Source of the DNA: Yponomeuta sedellus
Lineage: Eukaryota > Arthropoda > Insecta > Lepidoptera > Yponomeutidae
Reading direction: 5' to 3'
Assembly (NCBI GenBank): GCA_934045075.1
Contig: OW203738.1
Location: 2,666,001-2,730,000 of the forward strand
DNA length: 64,000 nucleotides
Under the pieces are notes generated by a model that was given only the letters and a program-made list of their open reading frames with translations, was not told the origin of the DNA and made no database searches. Positions 29,627 to 41,387 of this stretch are shown here, piece after piece. A program made the translations under genes and the position numbers. Every line of letters starts with the position of its first letter. The stretch's first letter is position 1.

Positions 29627-31308
29627 GTGGAGGTAGGTACAAGTGGAGTTGTAAAACCGCGTCCAGATAAAATTTCTAATGACCTTGATGTCAACTCTCT
29701 TAATCGTCATTTCACATCTGCTTCTAATTTCAATGAAACTACTAAAGCCGACACACTGAGCCCTCTTTCAGCACTCCCAACTCCAGACCTTCCTTCCTTT
29801 TGTCTTAGTCAATTTTCCGATTGTGATGTTGAGAAAAGCATAGTTTCTATTACTTCGAGCGCTGTTGGTTCCGATGGTATTAGTCGGAAAATGATTATTC
29901 CTATTTTAGACGTTCTCCTCCCGGTGATCACAGGAATCCTCAACAAGTCGACCTCAACTAGTGTCTTCCCAAGTTACTCCACTGCCCAAAAGCCTAATCC
30001 TTCCACTTTCTCCGACTATCGTCCCATTTCCATTCTTCCGTTCCTCTCCAAAGTCCTCCAACGCCTCATCCATTTCCAACTTAGCATTTTCCTAAATAAA
30101 AACAATCTCCTTAATCCCTTTCAGTCTGGCTTTCGTCCCGGACATAGTACAGTTACTGCTCTCGTCAAAATTACTGACGACATTAGACTGGGCATGGAAA
30201 AAGGTGAGGTCATTGTGCTTGCGTTGCTGGATTTCAGCAACGCGTTCAACGCTGTGGACTTCGACGTCTTGTTGGAGATACTTTGCTCTCTCAACATATC
30301 TCCGATTGTAATTGACTGGTTTCGTAGTTACTTGCAAGGGCGCCGGCAATCCTTTTCTGCGTGGAGTGATACTACTGCCGAAGTCCCGCAAGGTGGCGTG
30401 TTGTCTCCTCTTCTCTTCGCTATCTTCATAAACAGTATTTCTAAAACAATTACTTCTTCCTATCACCTTTATGCTGATGATCTTCAAATTTATACACGGT
30501 CTTCCGTAGAGAGTTTGCCCTTGGCCATTGGTAGATCAAACACTGATCTTAATCGGATTCTAGATTGGAGCAATTCATACGGCTTAAAAGTTAATCCCAT
30601 TAAAACGCAGGTTATTGTCATCAGCAGTCCGGAATGTTATCTAGAAACGATTGGGAGAAGCTACCACAAATTAAATTTGACGGTGTATTAATACCATACA
30701 GTGAGAGGGTGAAAAACTTGGGGATTATCATGGACAGGTTTATGTCCTGGGTGCCGCAACTGGTGGAAGTGAGCCGGAAAATATTCGCTTCGGCGGCTTC
30801 TCTGAGAAGGTTACGGAATTTCCTGCCAACTGCCACTAAGATTGCGCTTGCGCAATCTCTGTTGCTACCTATCCTCGACTACACTGATGACAGCTATCTA
30901 GACTTAACTGAAGAGCCAATAAACAAACTTGAACGCCTTCAAAACTTTGCTATAAGGCTTGCGCAAATATGACCACATTTCCGAATTTCGCGCTGAGCTC
31001 AAGTGGCTCCCCATTCGCCTCCGCAGGAATGCTCACATCCTTTCGCTGCTGTACTCAGTGTTGTTCAATCCAGCCACTCCCCTTTATCTCAAAGAGCGCT
31101 TTAGTTTCCTGAGTGACTCCCATAGCCGGGCACTACGATCCGACCAGACTTTAGCGCTGAAAACACCAAGTCATACGACAAGGTTTTTCAGTAGCTCATT
31201 TACAGTAAGGGCCGCCCGGCTGTGGAATGACCTGCCGGTTGCAATAAGGCGCTCCTAATCTCCGGATATATTTAAAGCCAGAGTAATGGAATTCCTTCTG
31301 TTTAATTT
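29627..31308 (+). pseudogene. Decayed CR1-like LINE ORF2 (RT)
   Basis: Relative of the 17.7-19.9 kb ORF2: shares 'FSDYRPISILPFLSKVL', 'SGFRPGHSTVTALVKITDD', 'LLDFSNAFNAVDFDVLLEIL', 'VPQGGVLSPLLFAIFINSIS' and 'YHLYADDLQIY', so the RT catalytic motifs remain readable. Damage: 5' truncation before the RT; a deletion that removes the WKEAQITPLPKK-like segment; a second small deletion before the VPQGG motif; frameshifts near 30,640 and 30,960; a stop near the C-terminus. The GC-richer coding part stands out from its flanks. Confidence 0.9.
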
Positions 31309-31690
31309 AGTAATTTTGCTGTAAGTAGTCATTCACTTCTCTTTAAATATATATGTAGGTATATAACCTTTTCTTGTTCATATAACACACTTGTTATAAG
31401 ACACTATTTATGTATATGTAGATAGTTATTTAGAGTATTTAAGTATGATTTATTTAAGTTTATTATTAGGTACGTATACGTACTTTTGTCTATTAATATA
31501 TGTATTTGCACCGGCTACCCGTATCTATTTCTCCTCGGAAAATTCTCCAATTTGAGGTTGCCTGGAAGAAATTGATTAAGCAAAAAGGCCGCCAATTGTA
31601 TTTGATCTTTTGTATCTGCCGTTTCTGTAACTATTTTTCCGGTATAAAATATAGAATATTCTTAACTTATCTTACAAAATGTAACTAAGA
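31309..31690 (+). mobile_element. 3' UTR of the decayed LINE
   Basis: AT-rich sequence with 'cctggaagaaattgattaag' and 'ggccgccaattgta', recognisable relatives of the CR1-like 3' end at 23.76 kb. This ties that tail to this LINE group. Confidence 0.6.
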
Positions 31691-31699
31691 TAAAACAGC

Positions 31700-33100
31700 A
31701 ACAAAATTAGGTAGCGATAGGACAGAATATGAATATTTGGAACGGGCATTAGGACATAATGGCGTTAAGACCAGTACAGAAATGGGACAATCTGACAAGT
31801 TAATTGTGGTTATTAAATGTACTGCCCTCTCTCCCAATTTTTAAGCAGAAGCAAGACACGGTAAGACCAACACTTGTGTGAGAAAATACGCGATGCGCTT
31901 CGCCTCCAACACGAGGCATCCTCAGGCTCACAAGTGCAAGTGACCGTCACCGCTAAAAAGGCTCCGTTAGGCTAGACTACCCCGCTCTCTGATGACGTAA
32001 TCTAACCGTTTAACAGGTGACCGTTAAACCGTCTCAACCACCTATCGGTTATTATTATTTTGGGCAGAAATAGCGGTTAGTGGGGACATAGAGGAGCTGC
32101 CCTGCACCTGTTCATTCAGCATTGTAAGTAAGTTATCCTTAGATAATTTGGAAATTAACGTTTAATAATCAACTCTGGTTACCTGTCACTTGCTGTTTTA
32201 CATTTTAACTTATAGAATAATAGAAAGCAAATTGGGCAAAAGCAAACGAGAATTTGGAATTCATGGCCAAAGAAGCTACAGCTAGTTGAACTACTTATTG
32301 AAATTTATCCTCCCGACTTGGATCTGAGTGGCGCGATATATTTTCGTCTAGAGATTTGAGCGACCGACTAGATGAGGGTCATTGTCGTAGAAAATTTCAG
32401 AAACCTTTGGGACGCCGTGTTTGTGCGAATTTTGCCGACAATCTGGCCCGTCTGTGGCCGCTATTAGCTTCCTAAATCGACTGTCAAAGTGCTCCTCTGC
32501 TTCTTTGAATTGGGTGATTCCGCAGATAATCAATAGCTGTTATATTGTGGGGAAAACTAAAATAAAACAAAAATGATGTTGTTTGTAGACCAAGCACGAT
32601 AAGATAGGTTATTAGACCAATAGGCACTAAAAGTATTTTCATGGTAATAAGGGAGCAAACAAATATCCAAAGTTTTCTTTGCATAAAAGTTTTTTTTATC
32701 TTATTACGATATGTTTGGTACAATATATGAGATTAGTTTATGCACACAATGTAATCTGTACATTTTTTTAAATCGTTTAATTTTTGGTTATTTTGAAGAC
32801 AAACTTTTATAGATGTGTTATTAGGTAAGAAAGCATGAACATCAACTATTTCACTAATGAGCCAACCAGCTAAGTTAGTCTATCGATGCGCTCTTGCTAA
32901 TAATATGCATTTCTGAAAAATATGTATCATAAAAAATGCGCTTTTAAATGTTTCCAATGTGTTATAACTTGGTTTTACAATCGAGGATCCAGAGAAATGC
33001 GTAGTGATGCACACAATACGCAAGTTTCACTGACAGAAGAAACAATTTAACCAGTTCCCAAGTAATGTCAGCTCAATCGGCCTTTGCATCTACCTAATAG
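31700..33100. other. No recognisable feature
   Basis: Mostly AT-rich. The stretch 31.85-32.1 kb is GC-richer with 'cctccaacacgaggcatcc', of unknown nature. No gene supported. Confidence 0.35.
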
Positions 33101-33109
33101 GGACCAAGC

Positions 33110-33330
33110 GCATGCAGCAGTGCCTGGTATATTGTTTTTAGATACAGTAGACTTGGCCACCATCTCCACATCTTGACAGCTTAGTCGGCTTAGCTCACAG
33201 GAAAGACAAGTTAATACTAACCGTACCAACCAAGCCGCGACTTTCCTCACGATGTTTTCCTTCAAGTTAGCGTGTCGTATTGCTTCTGAGTCCATCGTTC
33301 TACCCACAGCGCAACCACAGCTAGTCAGCT
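33110..33330 (-). repeat. SINE-like fragment
   Basis: Contains 'tcctcacgatgttttcc' and 'gttctacccaca', blocks shared with SINE-F-like sequences; partial similarity of 'acagcttagtcgg' to 38.05 kb. Confidence 0.4.
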
Positions 33331-33394
33331 CAGCAGCAAAATGATTAATCGCAATATTTTTTCGCTATAACACATGAAGCATTCGTGCGCTAAT

Positions 33395-33610
33395 GTTACC
33401 GAGTGATTGACATCAATCACTTGGGTTATGCAACAACAGGCGCGGTCAGGTGCTGGATGGGTGACCATGCCGTGACTACCGCTAGTGGCATTTTTTCCAA
33501 GCGCGCCAACCTGGACTTGGCCCCCATGGTGGAGTATGGCCTAAGCTTCTTGCGCTGCAGGAAGAAACCCGTGCCCTAGTACTGGCCACATATAAAGGGT
33601 TGATATCATT
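33395..33610 (-). repeat. Family C repeat copy, internally deleted
   Basis: Both ends are present, but about 170 bp is lost at 33,500, where 'ccaagcgc' joins 'gccaacctggacttgg'. Confidence 0.75.
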
Positions 33611-33884
33611 AATATTATATGTCTACGCTAAAAACATATGTTGCGATATCGTCACCATCCTATTCACATTGGTGACGAAAATTTCCTGTTGGCCTTAATT
33701 ACTCCGCGCATTGACGTGTTAATGGTTGTATGCAAATTATATCGTCGCTGTTATCTGTTTTAACAACCATGTAGCTTGCAAATATACATTGATACTGAAG
33801 GCAGCGGCCAGGCAGAATGACATTGCTTCATATTAATAAGGTTACTTCAACCATTATCAACATTTCAACCACTGATTATTTTAT

Positions 33885-34080
33885 CGACAGAATATGCAAT
33901 AGTTTTTTCCAGGGACTGTGTGGATTGAAACAGGATGATAGTAATAATGACTAGAATTGTAAAAGGAATATTGCATTGGCTTGGACTTATGGAGAGGATG
34001 AAGGAATAAGATTGACAAAATAATATTATATCGAGCGAATATTATGGGGAGAAGGGCCTGTAAGAGACGTCCAATAGCTA
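33885..34080 (+). pseudogene. LINE RT C-terminal relic
   Basis: Decayed version of the 10.3-kb tail: 'gactagaattgtaaaagga', 'ggagaggatgaagga' and 'gggcctgtaagagacgtcc' keep the order of the WFGHAERMKEE region; several indels. Confidence 0.55.
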
Positions 34081-34269
34081 AATTTTTTCCGTCTTATTAT
34101 GACGTACATATATGGGTAAAATAAGATATATTAATTGTTAACTTGTTCACTGCTTTGCGAATTTTATAAAATAAAATAATTATCTTTGATACAATACTAT
34201 TCTGTGGAAAATGAGACCCATAAAAATAATCAATTAATAATACAAGAAAAATACATCAGTTCTTATGTA

Positions 34270-34526
34270 CAGTCAATTTATTCTTACTTGTCCAATTTAG
34301 TAAACAAGATTCTACCCTTAAACTGTGACTTTTTGGTTCAAAACTGCCATATTTCCATAAATGAAGTAACCTGGAACATTCTTTTAGATAACACGCTGCC
34401 AATTTTATAAACATAGTTCATGATAGTTCATCAATTTGCAAGAAAATGTCTAGTTTAGGCATTTAATCTCAATTTTAAGGTTAGAATCTTGTTTACTAAA
34501 TTGGACAAGTAAGAATAAATAGACTG
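34270..34526 (+). mobile_element. Tc1/mariner-type MITE (copy 1)
   Basis: 257 bp between TA dinucleotides; begins CAGTC and ends GACTG. The outer 50 bp form inverted repeats ('acttgtccaatttagtaaac'). Two further copies at 42.0 kb (inverted) and 50.05 kb. TA duplication plus CAGT ends is the Tc1/mariner pattern. No transposase. Confidence 0.88.
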
Positions 34527-34644
34527 TACATTTTCTTGAAAAGGAAGTTAGATACTGACATTATTACATTATTATTCATCATAAAGAAATTGTCAACAAT
34601 ACTAAAATTGTTCGGTAGGTACATGCACTATAAAGGCACCTTAC

Positions 34645-34777
34645 CTGTGTGTCTCTGTGTATACTGTAGGTAGACCAGCAGCAGGGTTCCACCTGGTTGG
34701 AGTCCAGCCCCCAGAACTCCAGCTCCTCCTCGAAGAGGGGCCCGCAGACATTTGTGGGGTAGTGGAGCTTGCCCGTC
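34645..34777 (-). CDS. Shaw: Shaw-type Kv channel exon (T1 domain)
   Basis: Internal exon of a voltage-gated potassium channel, minus strand. It encodes 44 residues beginning [20 protein letters not shown] and including [14 protein letters not shown] and HRDTQ. This is the second half of the T1 (BTB-like) domain by which four channel subunits assemble in the cytosol. The zinc site HX5CX20CC, found in Kv2-4 but not Shaker channels, is intact (H5, C11, C32, C33). Splice sites: acceptor ...cattgtcttag|G and donor CACAG|gtaagg; the exon enters after two codon bases and leaves in phase 0. Fly Shaw is nearly identical here by memory. Upstream exons should lie at higher, downstream exons at lower coordinates; none was found. 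Confidence 0.92.
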
Positions 34778-34829
34778 CTAAGACAATGGAGAAAAATTAT
34801 AATTATTATTTTATTGCAAGCGAAACACA

Positions 34830-35035
34830 ATATAGCAGGCCCCGTGCTACGCAAGGCACGGTAAGCAGTTGGTGCCGGCTGCCGTCGATATATGTCAGAC
34901 GTTAAGCGAAGTCAGAGTCCTTAGGTAAGACCTGCCACTAGTCTTGTAAGCCGATCAGGAGTATGGCCTATACCTTCCTCAGGGAAGAGACCCGTGCCTC
35001 TCCGTGGGGGCATAATGGGTTGATGATTAAGTAAC
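34830..35035 (-). repeat. Family C repeat copy, diverged
   Basis: Reverse copy about 55 bp upstream of the Shaw exon in the intron; carries 'gcaaggcacggtaagcagtt' and 'gatatatgtcag' blocks, with an internal deletion. Confidence 0.7.
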
Positions 35036-35106
35036 GCTATTTTTGACTGAACATTAATAAACACTATGATTAACACTATTGTGCTGACGAAGAACGTACC
35101 ATACAG

Positions 35107-35381
35107 TGCTACACAAGAAATAAGTCTCGCGGATTTACCTGCGCAGATGACCAAATTTTGGATGTGCGGCAAGTTTTGTTGCTATTGGTTGATTCAACGT
35201 GATCGATGCAGGTGACTATGAGTTTGGAAATATTAGCGTGAGCGAAATAGCGAAATACTGCGGCAATCAATTCTGCACCTTAACCGTATCGGTTAAAGAT
35301 CATGTTGAATGTACTTATAGCTTCGGGTACTTTCGTTACACTTGTTCCTAGTCTGCGCGAACGTAGATTCCCGAAGGGCAG
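35107..35381 (-). mobile_element. Repeat H, second copy
   Basis: Reverse copy of the 21,732-22,053 repeat, sharing 'tgcgcgaacgtagattcccg' and 'tcggttaaagatcatgttga'; shorter because of an internal deletion of about 40 bp. Confidence 0.75.
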
Positions 35382-35589
35382 TACCTAGTACCTTTGTAGC
35401 GTGTCTCAGGAAAAATAATATAATTGTAGACTGCTCATTTTTGTCAACGTTAACAATCATGAAAGTTCAAAGCAACTTGTTTCAAAAGTTTCTTTGAACT
35501 TTCGTGATTGTCGATATTTTTTGCTTTCGGTATTTCGTCTGAAGATACTTTTTGCGTTGGCAAAAAGTTGGATATTTTTGGAGTATTTT

Positions 35590-35850
35590 TTATGTAGCCT
35601 ATAAACGTCCTACTGCAGGGCACAGAAGAGAGCGTTTGGGCTTATTTACCACGCGTGCCCACCGCTTATTGGCAATTTCAAGCACTGAGGTATTTAAACA
35701 CCTCAAATTAGTGAGACTATAACTCCATAAATGTACATAACTTAGAAAATCAAGTCATTGGTATAAGCCCGCACAGGGAATCGAACCTAGAGCTCCCGCT
35801 TTCGAGTCCACTGTTCTACCCACAGATCTACTGCCACGTCTTACTAGTAT
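35590..35850 (-). repeat. Family G tail and tRNA-like SINE fragment
   Basis: 35.6-35.7 kb matches family G; 35.70-35.84 kb is a reverse SINE-F-like body and head with a B-box-like 'gggaatcgaacctagagc'. Confidence 0.5.
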
Positions 35851-35989
35851 TATATACTAAATAAATGTATTAATACTGAAAAAATATCTTGACCAAATAC
35901 AAAGAAATGGTTTTAAATCCCGGCATGTACTCGTACTAATAATTTTATTTTCTAAGTTGAATACATTTGTGAAGTCGTTTTAGCAATCT

Positions 35990-36352
35990 CTATCAACCCT
36001 TGTTTGTCTCCACTGCTGGGGCACGGGTCTCTTCCTGAATCACAGAAACTTTGGCCATACTCCACCACGGGGGCCAAGTCCGGGTTGGTGGAGGAATGCA
36101 AGACAGTGGCGAGACTTACTGTCAGAAGTTATCAAGCCGCCCATAAGGCCTCTGACATGGCTTAACGACTGCCATTACATGACAGCCAGCACCATCGGCT
36201 TAACGTGCCTTGCGAAGCACGGTTCGCTCGGAAAACTGCTACTAGCGGTAGTCACGGGACGGTCACCCATTCTGCACCTAACCGCACCTGTCATTGCTTA
36301 ATTCCAGAGATTGATTCCAATCACTCGGTTAGCCGAGACCAGGAGCGCTTCA
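35990..36352 (+). repeat. Family C repeat copy, near full length
   Basis: Full-length type copy from 'tatcaacccttgtttgtc' to 'agaccaggagcgcttc'. Confidence 0.85.
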
Positions 36353-36642
36353 TAGGATACAAAATAAATAATAATTTGGCCACAGACGGTAGACAAAGTT
36401 GCGGCAAGACAAACCTAAAGAAAAAATCCGGGAATTGCGCCTTAAGTCACTAATGGTCCGAGTTACAACGTCATTCCGCCACATTAACAACTCCCTAATG
36501 TGCCCCGACAAGAAACGCCAACGTAATGTTATTATTTCCATCTCGTGTAATAAATATCGAAATGAAATTAATATACTTACCTACAGTTTTTTCCCTCTGT
36601 GCCTACACAAAGTGTGTCATTGAAGGGAGAAATTGTATTGAC

Positions 36643-36655
36643 AAACGAATGTGTT
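36643..36655. other. Target-site duplication, left of array 1
   Basis: 'aaacgaatgtgtt' here equals 37,782-37,794 exactly. Confidence 0.85.
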
Positions 36656-37781
36656 ACACTATTTTTATTTTTAATGCACTAACCCGTGCTAATCGCTGCC
36701 TGTACGTAATACAGAGAATATTGTAAAGAGGTTCGAAATTTCACTGATGCCGTGAGTCGCCCATTGGCTCAATTGGTAGAGCGCTGGTACGGATAGCCAG
36801 AGGTTGCGGGTTCGAATCCCGGCATGGGTGAAATTTTTAGCCTCTAAATAGATTTTTAAATTTGTTCCTTAGCACGGGTTAGTGCATTAAAAATAAAAAT
36901 AGTGTAATCATGTGGGTACAGTGATATCGTTCCGATGTTAAACCTAACTGCAAAGTAGGTGGTCGGGGCTGTAAGTAATGCAATTTGCTTAAGTCAGATG
37001 TCGCTGCCTGTACGTAATACAGAGAATATTGTAAAGAGGTTCGAAATTTCACTGATGCCGTGAGTCGCCCATTGGCTCAATTGGTAGAGCGCTGGTACGG
37101 ATAGCCAGAGGTTGCGGGTTCGAATCCCGGCATGGGTGAAATTTTTAGCCTCTAAATAGATTTTTAAATTTGTTCCTTAGCACGGGTTAGTGCATTAAAA
37201 ATAAAAATAGTGTAATCATGTGGGTACAGTGATATCGTTCCGATGTTAAACCTAACTGCAAAGTAGGTGGTCGGGGCTGTAAGTAATGCAATTTGCTTAA
37301 GTCAGATGTCGCTGCCTGTACGTAATACAGAGAATATTGTAAAGAGGTTCGAAATTTCACTGATGCCGTGAGTCGCCCATTGGCTCAATTGGTAGAGCGC
37401 TGGTACGGATAGCCAGAGGTTGCGGGTTCGAATCCCGGCATGGGTGAAATTTTTAGCCTCTAAATAGATTTTTAAATTTGTTCCTTAGCACGGGTTAGTG
37501 CATTAAAAATAAAAATAGTGTAATCATGTGGGTACAGTGATATCGTTCCGATGTTAAACCTAACTGCAAAGTAGGTGGTCGGGGCTGTAAGTAATGCAAT
37601 TTGCTTAAGTCAGATGTCGCTGCCTGTACGTAATACAGAGAATATTGTAAAGAGGTTCGAAATTTCACTGATGCCGTGAGTCGCCCATTGGCTCAATTGG
37701 TAGAGCGCTGGTACGGATAGCCAGAGGTTGCGGGTTCGAATCCCGGCATGGGTGAAATTTTTAGCCTCTAAATAGATTTTT
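36656..37781 (+). mobile_element. SINE-B tandem array 1 (308-bp unit)
   Basis: Starts with a 35-bp inverted stub (from 'acactatttttattttt'), the reverse complement of an internal unit segment. Then head-to-tail 308-bp units follow, with identical points at 36,694, 37,002, 37,310 and 37,618. Four tRNA-like heads lie at 36,758-36,830, 37,066-37,138, 37,374-37,446 and 37,682-37,754. The last unit ends at the normal SINE 3' end ('ctctaaatagattttt'). Units look identical to each other. The whole array is flanked by a 13-bp direct repeat. Each head folds only partly as a tRNA (7-bp acceptor, D, anticodon and T arms, but C33 instead of U33). Confidence 0.93.
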
Positions 37782-37794
37782 AAACGAATGTGTT

Positions 37795-38815
37795 TTCTGG
37801 TAGTTATTTATATCTTCATCTCAGATATCTTTTGTCTCTAGGATATGATGTATCTTTATTATATCTTTCTAATATGGCTTCTCTTTACACTAATAATAAT
37901 AATATTGGCCTTTTTGCATCTGCTTAATGAGATGATTTATACAGCGTCCAGTGGTATCTTCACTCACACTAGATGGGTAAAGGGACCACTCCGACGCTGT
38001 AGTGCCTGGGACATGGTTTTATAGATGGTGTAGGCTTGCCCAACACCTATACCATCCTGACAGCTTAGTCGGCCTAGCCCACAGGAAAGACTAGTCAATC
38101 TTTACACTACACCTCTGCAATTCACTCTTAATCGGTCCAACCGTTTATTTTAATTTTGACTGATACACACTATTGCACGCCCATGAAGTTCCTTATTTAC
38201 TTGACAGTAACCGTTGGCGAAAAATTAAACTCTCTATGGTTACCTTTTTTTACAAAAGTAAGGCGAGTTGTTTTGCTATAAATTTACATATAACGAGGAG
38301 ATTATTCATGTTAATTTTGTATTATAAATTTTAATATTACCTTTACCCCGTATAATAAATATTAGAAGTAAAAATAACATGTACACTACTTCGGTAGTTA
38401 TTAGTGTAAGTTTATTATGCTCAAACAAAAAAACTATAAAAAATATCAAACTAAAATAGAAATGCAATCAATCGATTAAAACTTCAACAAGATAATTTAT
38501 TTTATTTTATTAGGGTAAACAAACAATTGTACAATAAGTGGTAATAGCATCTTAAATAACATTAAAGTATTAAGTAATTGTACAACCAGCATCGCTTACC
38601 ACGAATTAGAGAAAAAGAAAGAAAAGATATTCAAAAACAAAAAGCTAACTTCTGAATTGGGCAACATAACTAACCAGGTTAATATCATATTATTTTAAGC
38701 AATGTATACTTTCAGTGCATTTCAGTTTAACTTGAAATGCACTAAAAGTACACTTGAACTTTACTTGAATTTACCGTCTAGTTTAATAATTGTTGTATAA
38801 TGTTTCGAGTAAAGG
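37795..38815. other. AT-rich stretch with one weak repeat
   Basis: 37.96-38.12 kb shares 'acagcttagtcggcctagcc' with 33.18 kb. The rest is unassigned AT-rich DNA. Confidence 0.4.
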
Positions 38816-38821
38816 TACCGG

Positions 38822-38975
38822 CGTACCTTAAAAGTACCCGGAACCGGCTTGCGTGCATGCAACGACTTATGAACGTTGATGAAGCGAAGGTGATCTGTTA
38901 GGATCGTGGTAAATGGCAGTCCCTGGTCTCTGCCTACCCCTCTGGGATACCGGCATGAGGTTATGTATGTATGTA
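38822..38975 (+). mobile_element. LINE 3' tail fragment
   Basis: 'aaagtacccggaaccggc', 'gaacgttgatgaagcgaagg' and 'ctctgcctacccctctgg', ending with 'atgtatgtatg'. Only the last 150 bp of the 10.3-kb LINE type. Confidence 0.75.
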
Positions 38976-39050
38976 ATGTTTCGAATGTGTTATGTTTCTG
39001 TGTAAAGTAATAATTTTAGTCTTGTAGCGCGTTACGACTGTAATGCTGTA

Positions 39051-39267
39051 CAGTTTGTTAGCTTTTAGAATATACCACGGGCTCTAAAGTAGGCGTCGAT
39101 TTTCGCCGAAAGCACACGAGTGTAACTACTTCCTGCTCTGTATAAAACTTTTCTTCACTATTTTGAAAAATTAAAGTGAATTAAGTGTCCGATATTTCTA
39201 TTACACGATATATCTGATTCTATCCGGTAGTAGGTAGCCGAGGTATATTCTAAAAGCTAACACACTG
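39051..39267 (+). mobile_element. Tc1/mariner-type MITE, second family
   Basis: 217 bp, TA|CAGTTTG...CACACTG|TA, with 27-bp terminal inverted repeats that differ at one base. Its interior matches the sequence split by the 24.13-kb MITE. Confidence 0.8.
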
Positions 39268-39269
39268 TA

Positions 39270-40730
39270 AGATTTCGTATTACATAAATAAATGATCGAA
39301 TCGGCAGCTTTGTAGAATCGAGCTGTCAAAAGTCAAATAAAGTGCTACAGTGTTATGTTCAATGTGTCAAATTTTGTATGGAAACGTCAAATTTACTAGA
39401 CGAAAAGTGACAATGTCACTGGGTCAGATAAGTTTGTCGCTCTCTAAATGGTTGAACCGATATTACTCGACCGATTACCGATATAGCCAACTCGTAAGCA
39501 TCGCTGAGTTAACCGAATACACCGCACGTTTGCAAAACAAACTACGAGACCGCTTCTACAAATTTTATCTAGCTCAATCATTAGGGATATTGGGCTGTAA
39601 GGGTAGATTATGTCTCATATATTTTCCTCTCCGGGGCTTACTGTCGTAGTGTTGTAAACGTTTTAACACCATTTTTTGTATTTATTTCATTCTGTGCAAT
39701 CATTTGTGAGAAAGCCTCTCCAATACGTCTTAAATAGACAAAAGAACAGTCGCGCATATTACTAATAAAAAAAAAATAATTAATTTGCCCATACACACCG
39801 TAATTATATTGATGTACTTCGATTAATTTATAATAAAATAGACAAAGCCCTCTCTATATATACGTTGACCCTATGGGAGCTCAAGTATAGACTTACTGAG
39901 TGGCTACTTGTTTTGAGCTACGATGACACTGAGACCCTACTTAATAAGATTGCCTAAGCTTTTATTATTAACATGGAATAGGTATATTGTACAGCAGCTT
40001 CTCCCAATTGTTTATTTTTCCCTCTTAGTTATTTGTGTGTACTCTCTTTGTTGCAATGTTGCCTTAATGTATGTGTGCGCTACTGCATGTTTACCTCTTT
40101 GTACCATGTGTGACCTCTTATTTATAAGGAACACTATTCCCTAAGATACAGGTTTTGCCTAGTTTAGGGGATAGAAGACCGACACTGTGTTTGAACTCAT
40201 GTTGTACAGCCTCTGCCTATTTTAAGTGTGTGCGTACCTATAATTTAGTCACTGTCTCTGTCATTTGATTGTATTTGTGTTTTTGCTATACTTTTGTACA
40301 ATAAAAAAATTATTATTATTAATTATTATTATTATTAAAAATTATTATCACTCTTTTGATTTCGATGCCTTTCCAAGAATAACAGTTATGCATAATGCCA
40401 CCCTGTATCCTCAAAGATTTACATTCCAAATAAATAAAACACCCAGCTTATGATATAGAGGCAAAAGGTATCTTTTCACAGACCCCAGTCGGAAATAAAG
40501 GCGGGTCCACACATCATCGCCTATTGGCAAAGTTTGGCGACCCACGGAAATGGTCCGGGCGCCATTGAACGGAAATGTCTGTGCAAAGTTCGGGAATATG
40601 AAAGTAGACGGCGTATGTGAGAGTGAATATGGTACCTACATTACTTGCTTAGTAACTGTCGAAAATTTCTTCATTAGAAATGTTGTTATCGTCTAACGAC
40701 AGCGCCATCTTTTGCATGTCATTGTAATTG
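39270..40730. other. AT-rich region, possible LINE or gene 3' end
   Basis: 39.85-40.33 kb is T-rich and ends 'tttgtacaataaaaaaatt' followed by ATT repeats, which looks like the 3' end of a retroelement or transcript. No coding part recognised. 40.5-40.73 kb unassigned. Confidence 0.35.
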
Positions 40731-40736
40731 AATCAT

Positions 40737-41070
40737 TTATCGCCACAGAACATAAAATTTATGTTCTGTGTTTATCGCCATTAAAGGTAACCAAGGCAAC
40801 GAGATATTGTTGATTCGGAATAAAATTACCAACGAAAAAACCTCTCGTCTTTGAATGTGCTCCACTAAATCTTCCACACCGGCCCTGCATCCGGGGACGA
40901 TCATTTTTGGTGACCCCTCCGACGAGCCCAGGAAAGACGCCGTGCAGAAGAAACTCTGGCGGGCTGATTTCAAAGGCAACATCTTGGAACGTTCGAGAAC
41001 CATCGCGATATGTTTCCTCTACCAAGAATGCAGTAAAAGTAAGCCAGCTCGCAGTTATGATCAAAGTTAA
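40737..41070. other. Unrecognised multi-frame open stretch
   Basis: GC-richer stretch open in two minus frames and two plus frames at once, with protein-like blocks (minus: 'GSRTFQDVAFEISPPEFLLH'; plus: 'DEPRKDAVQKKLWRADFKGN'). It could be a decayed transposon or a host exon; family unknown. Confidence 0.3.
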
Positions 41071-41190
41071 AATGTCAAAAGTAAAAAAAAATATTCACTA
41101 TAAAAACAAAATTAACGCCAAAGATTTTGGTTTCACAAATAATAGATTATGTGAAGGGGAAACTTCAAAGAAACTCAAAGGCTCCCACAG

Positions 41191-41387
41191 CGAACTCGGT
41201 GGCGCAGTGGTTGCACATCTGCCTACCATCGCGATTCCTGGGTTTGAACTCCGGCTGGGGACCAAAAAACCCCAAGTCTTAGATGTTTACATGTTTGTGA
41301 TGTCGTTGTTTCTGGTTCCCACGTCTAAGGGTGTCCTAGTGTGGGGCCAGAAGCAATGTATGTGCATGTGTGTAAATGTTATGTTAC
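41191..41387 (+). mobile_element. SINE-A copy
   Basis: Head 'cgaactcggtggcgcagtgg' and B-box area 'gggtttgaactccgg'; body and 'tgtgtaaatgttatgtt' tail complete. Confidence 0.85.

Noticed and set aside
36758..37754. Four tRNA genes in a cluster
   Set aside because: The heads fold partly as tRNAs, but position 33 is C, the T-arm pairing is imperfect, and the same head is attached to SINE bodies across the window. They are SINE heads.
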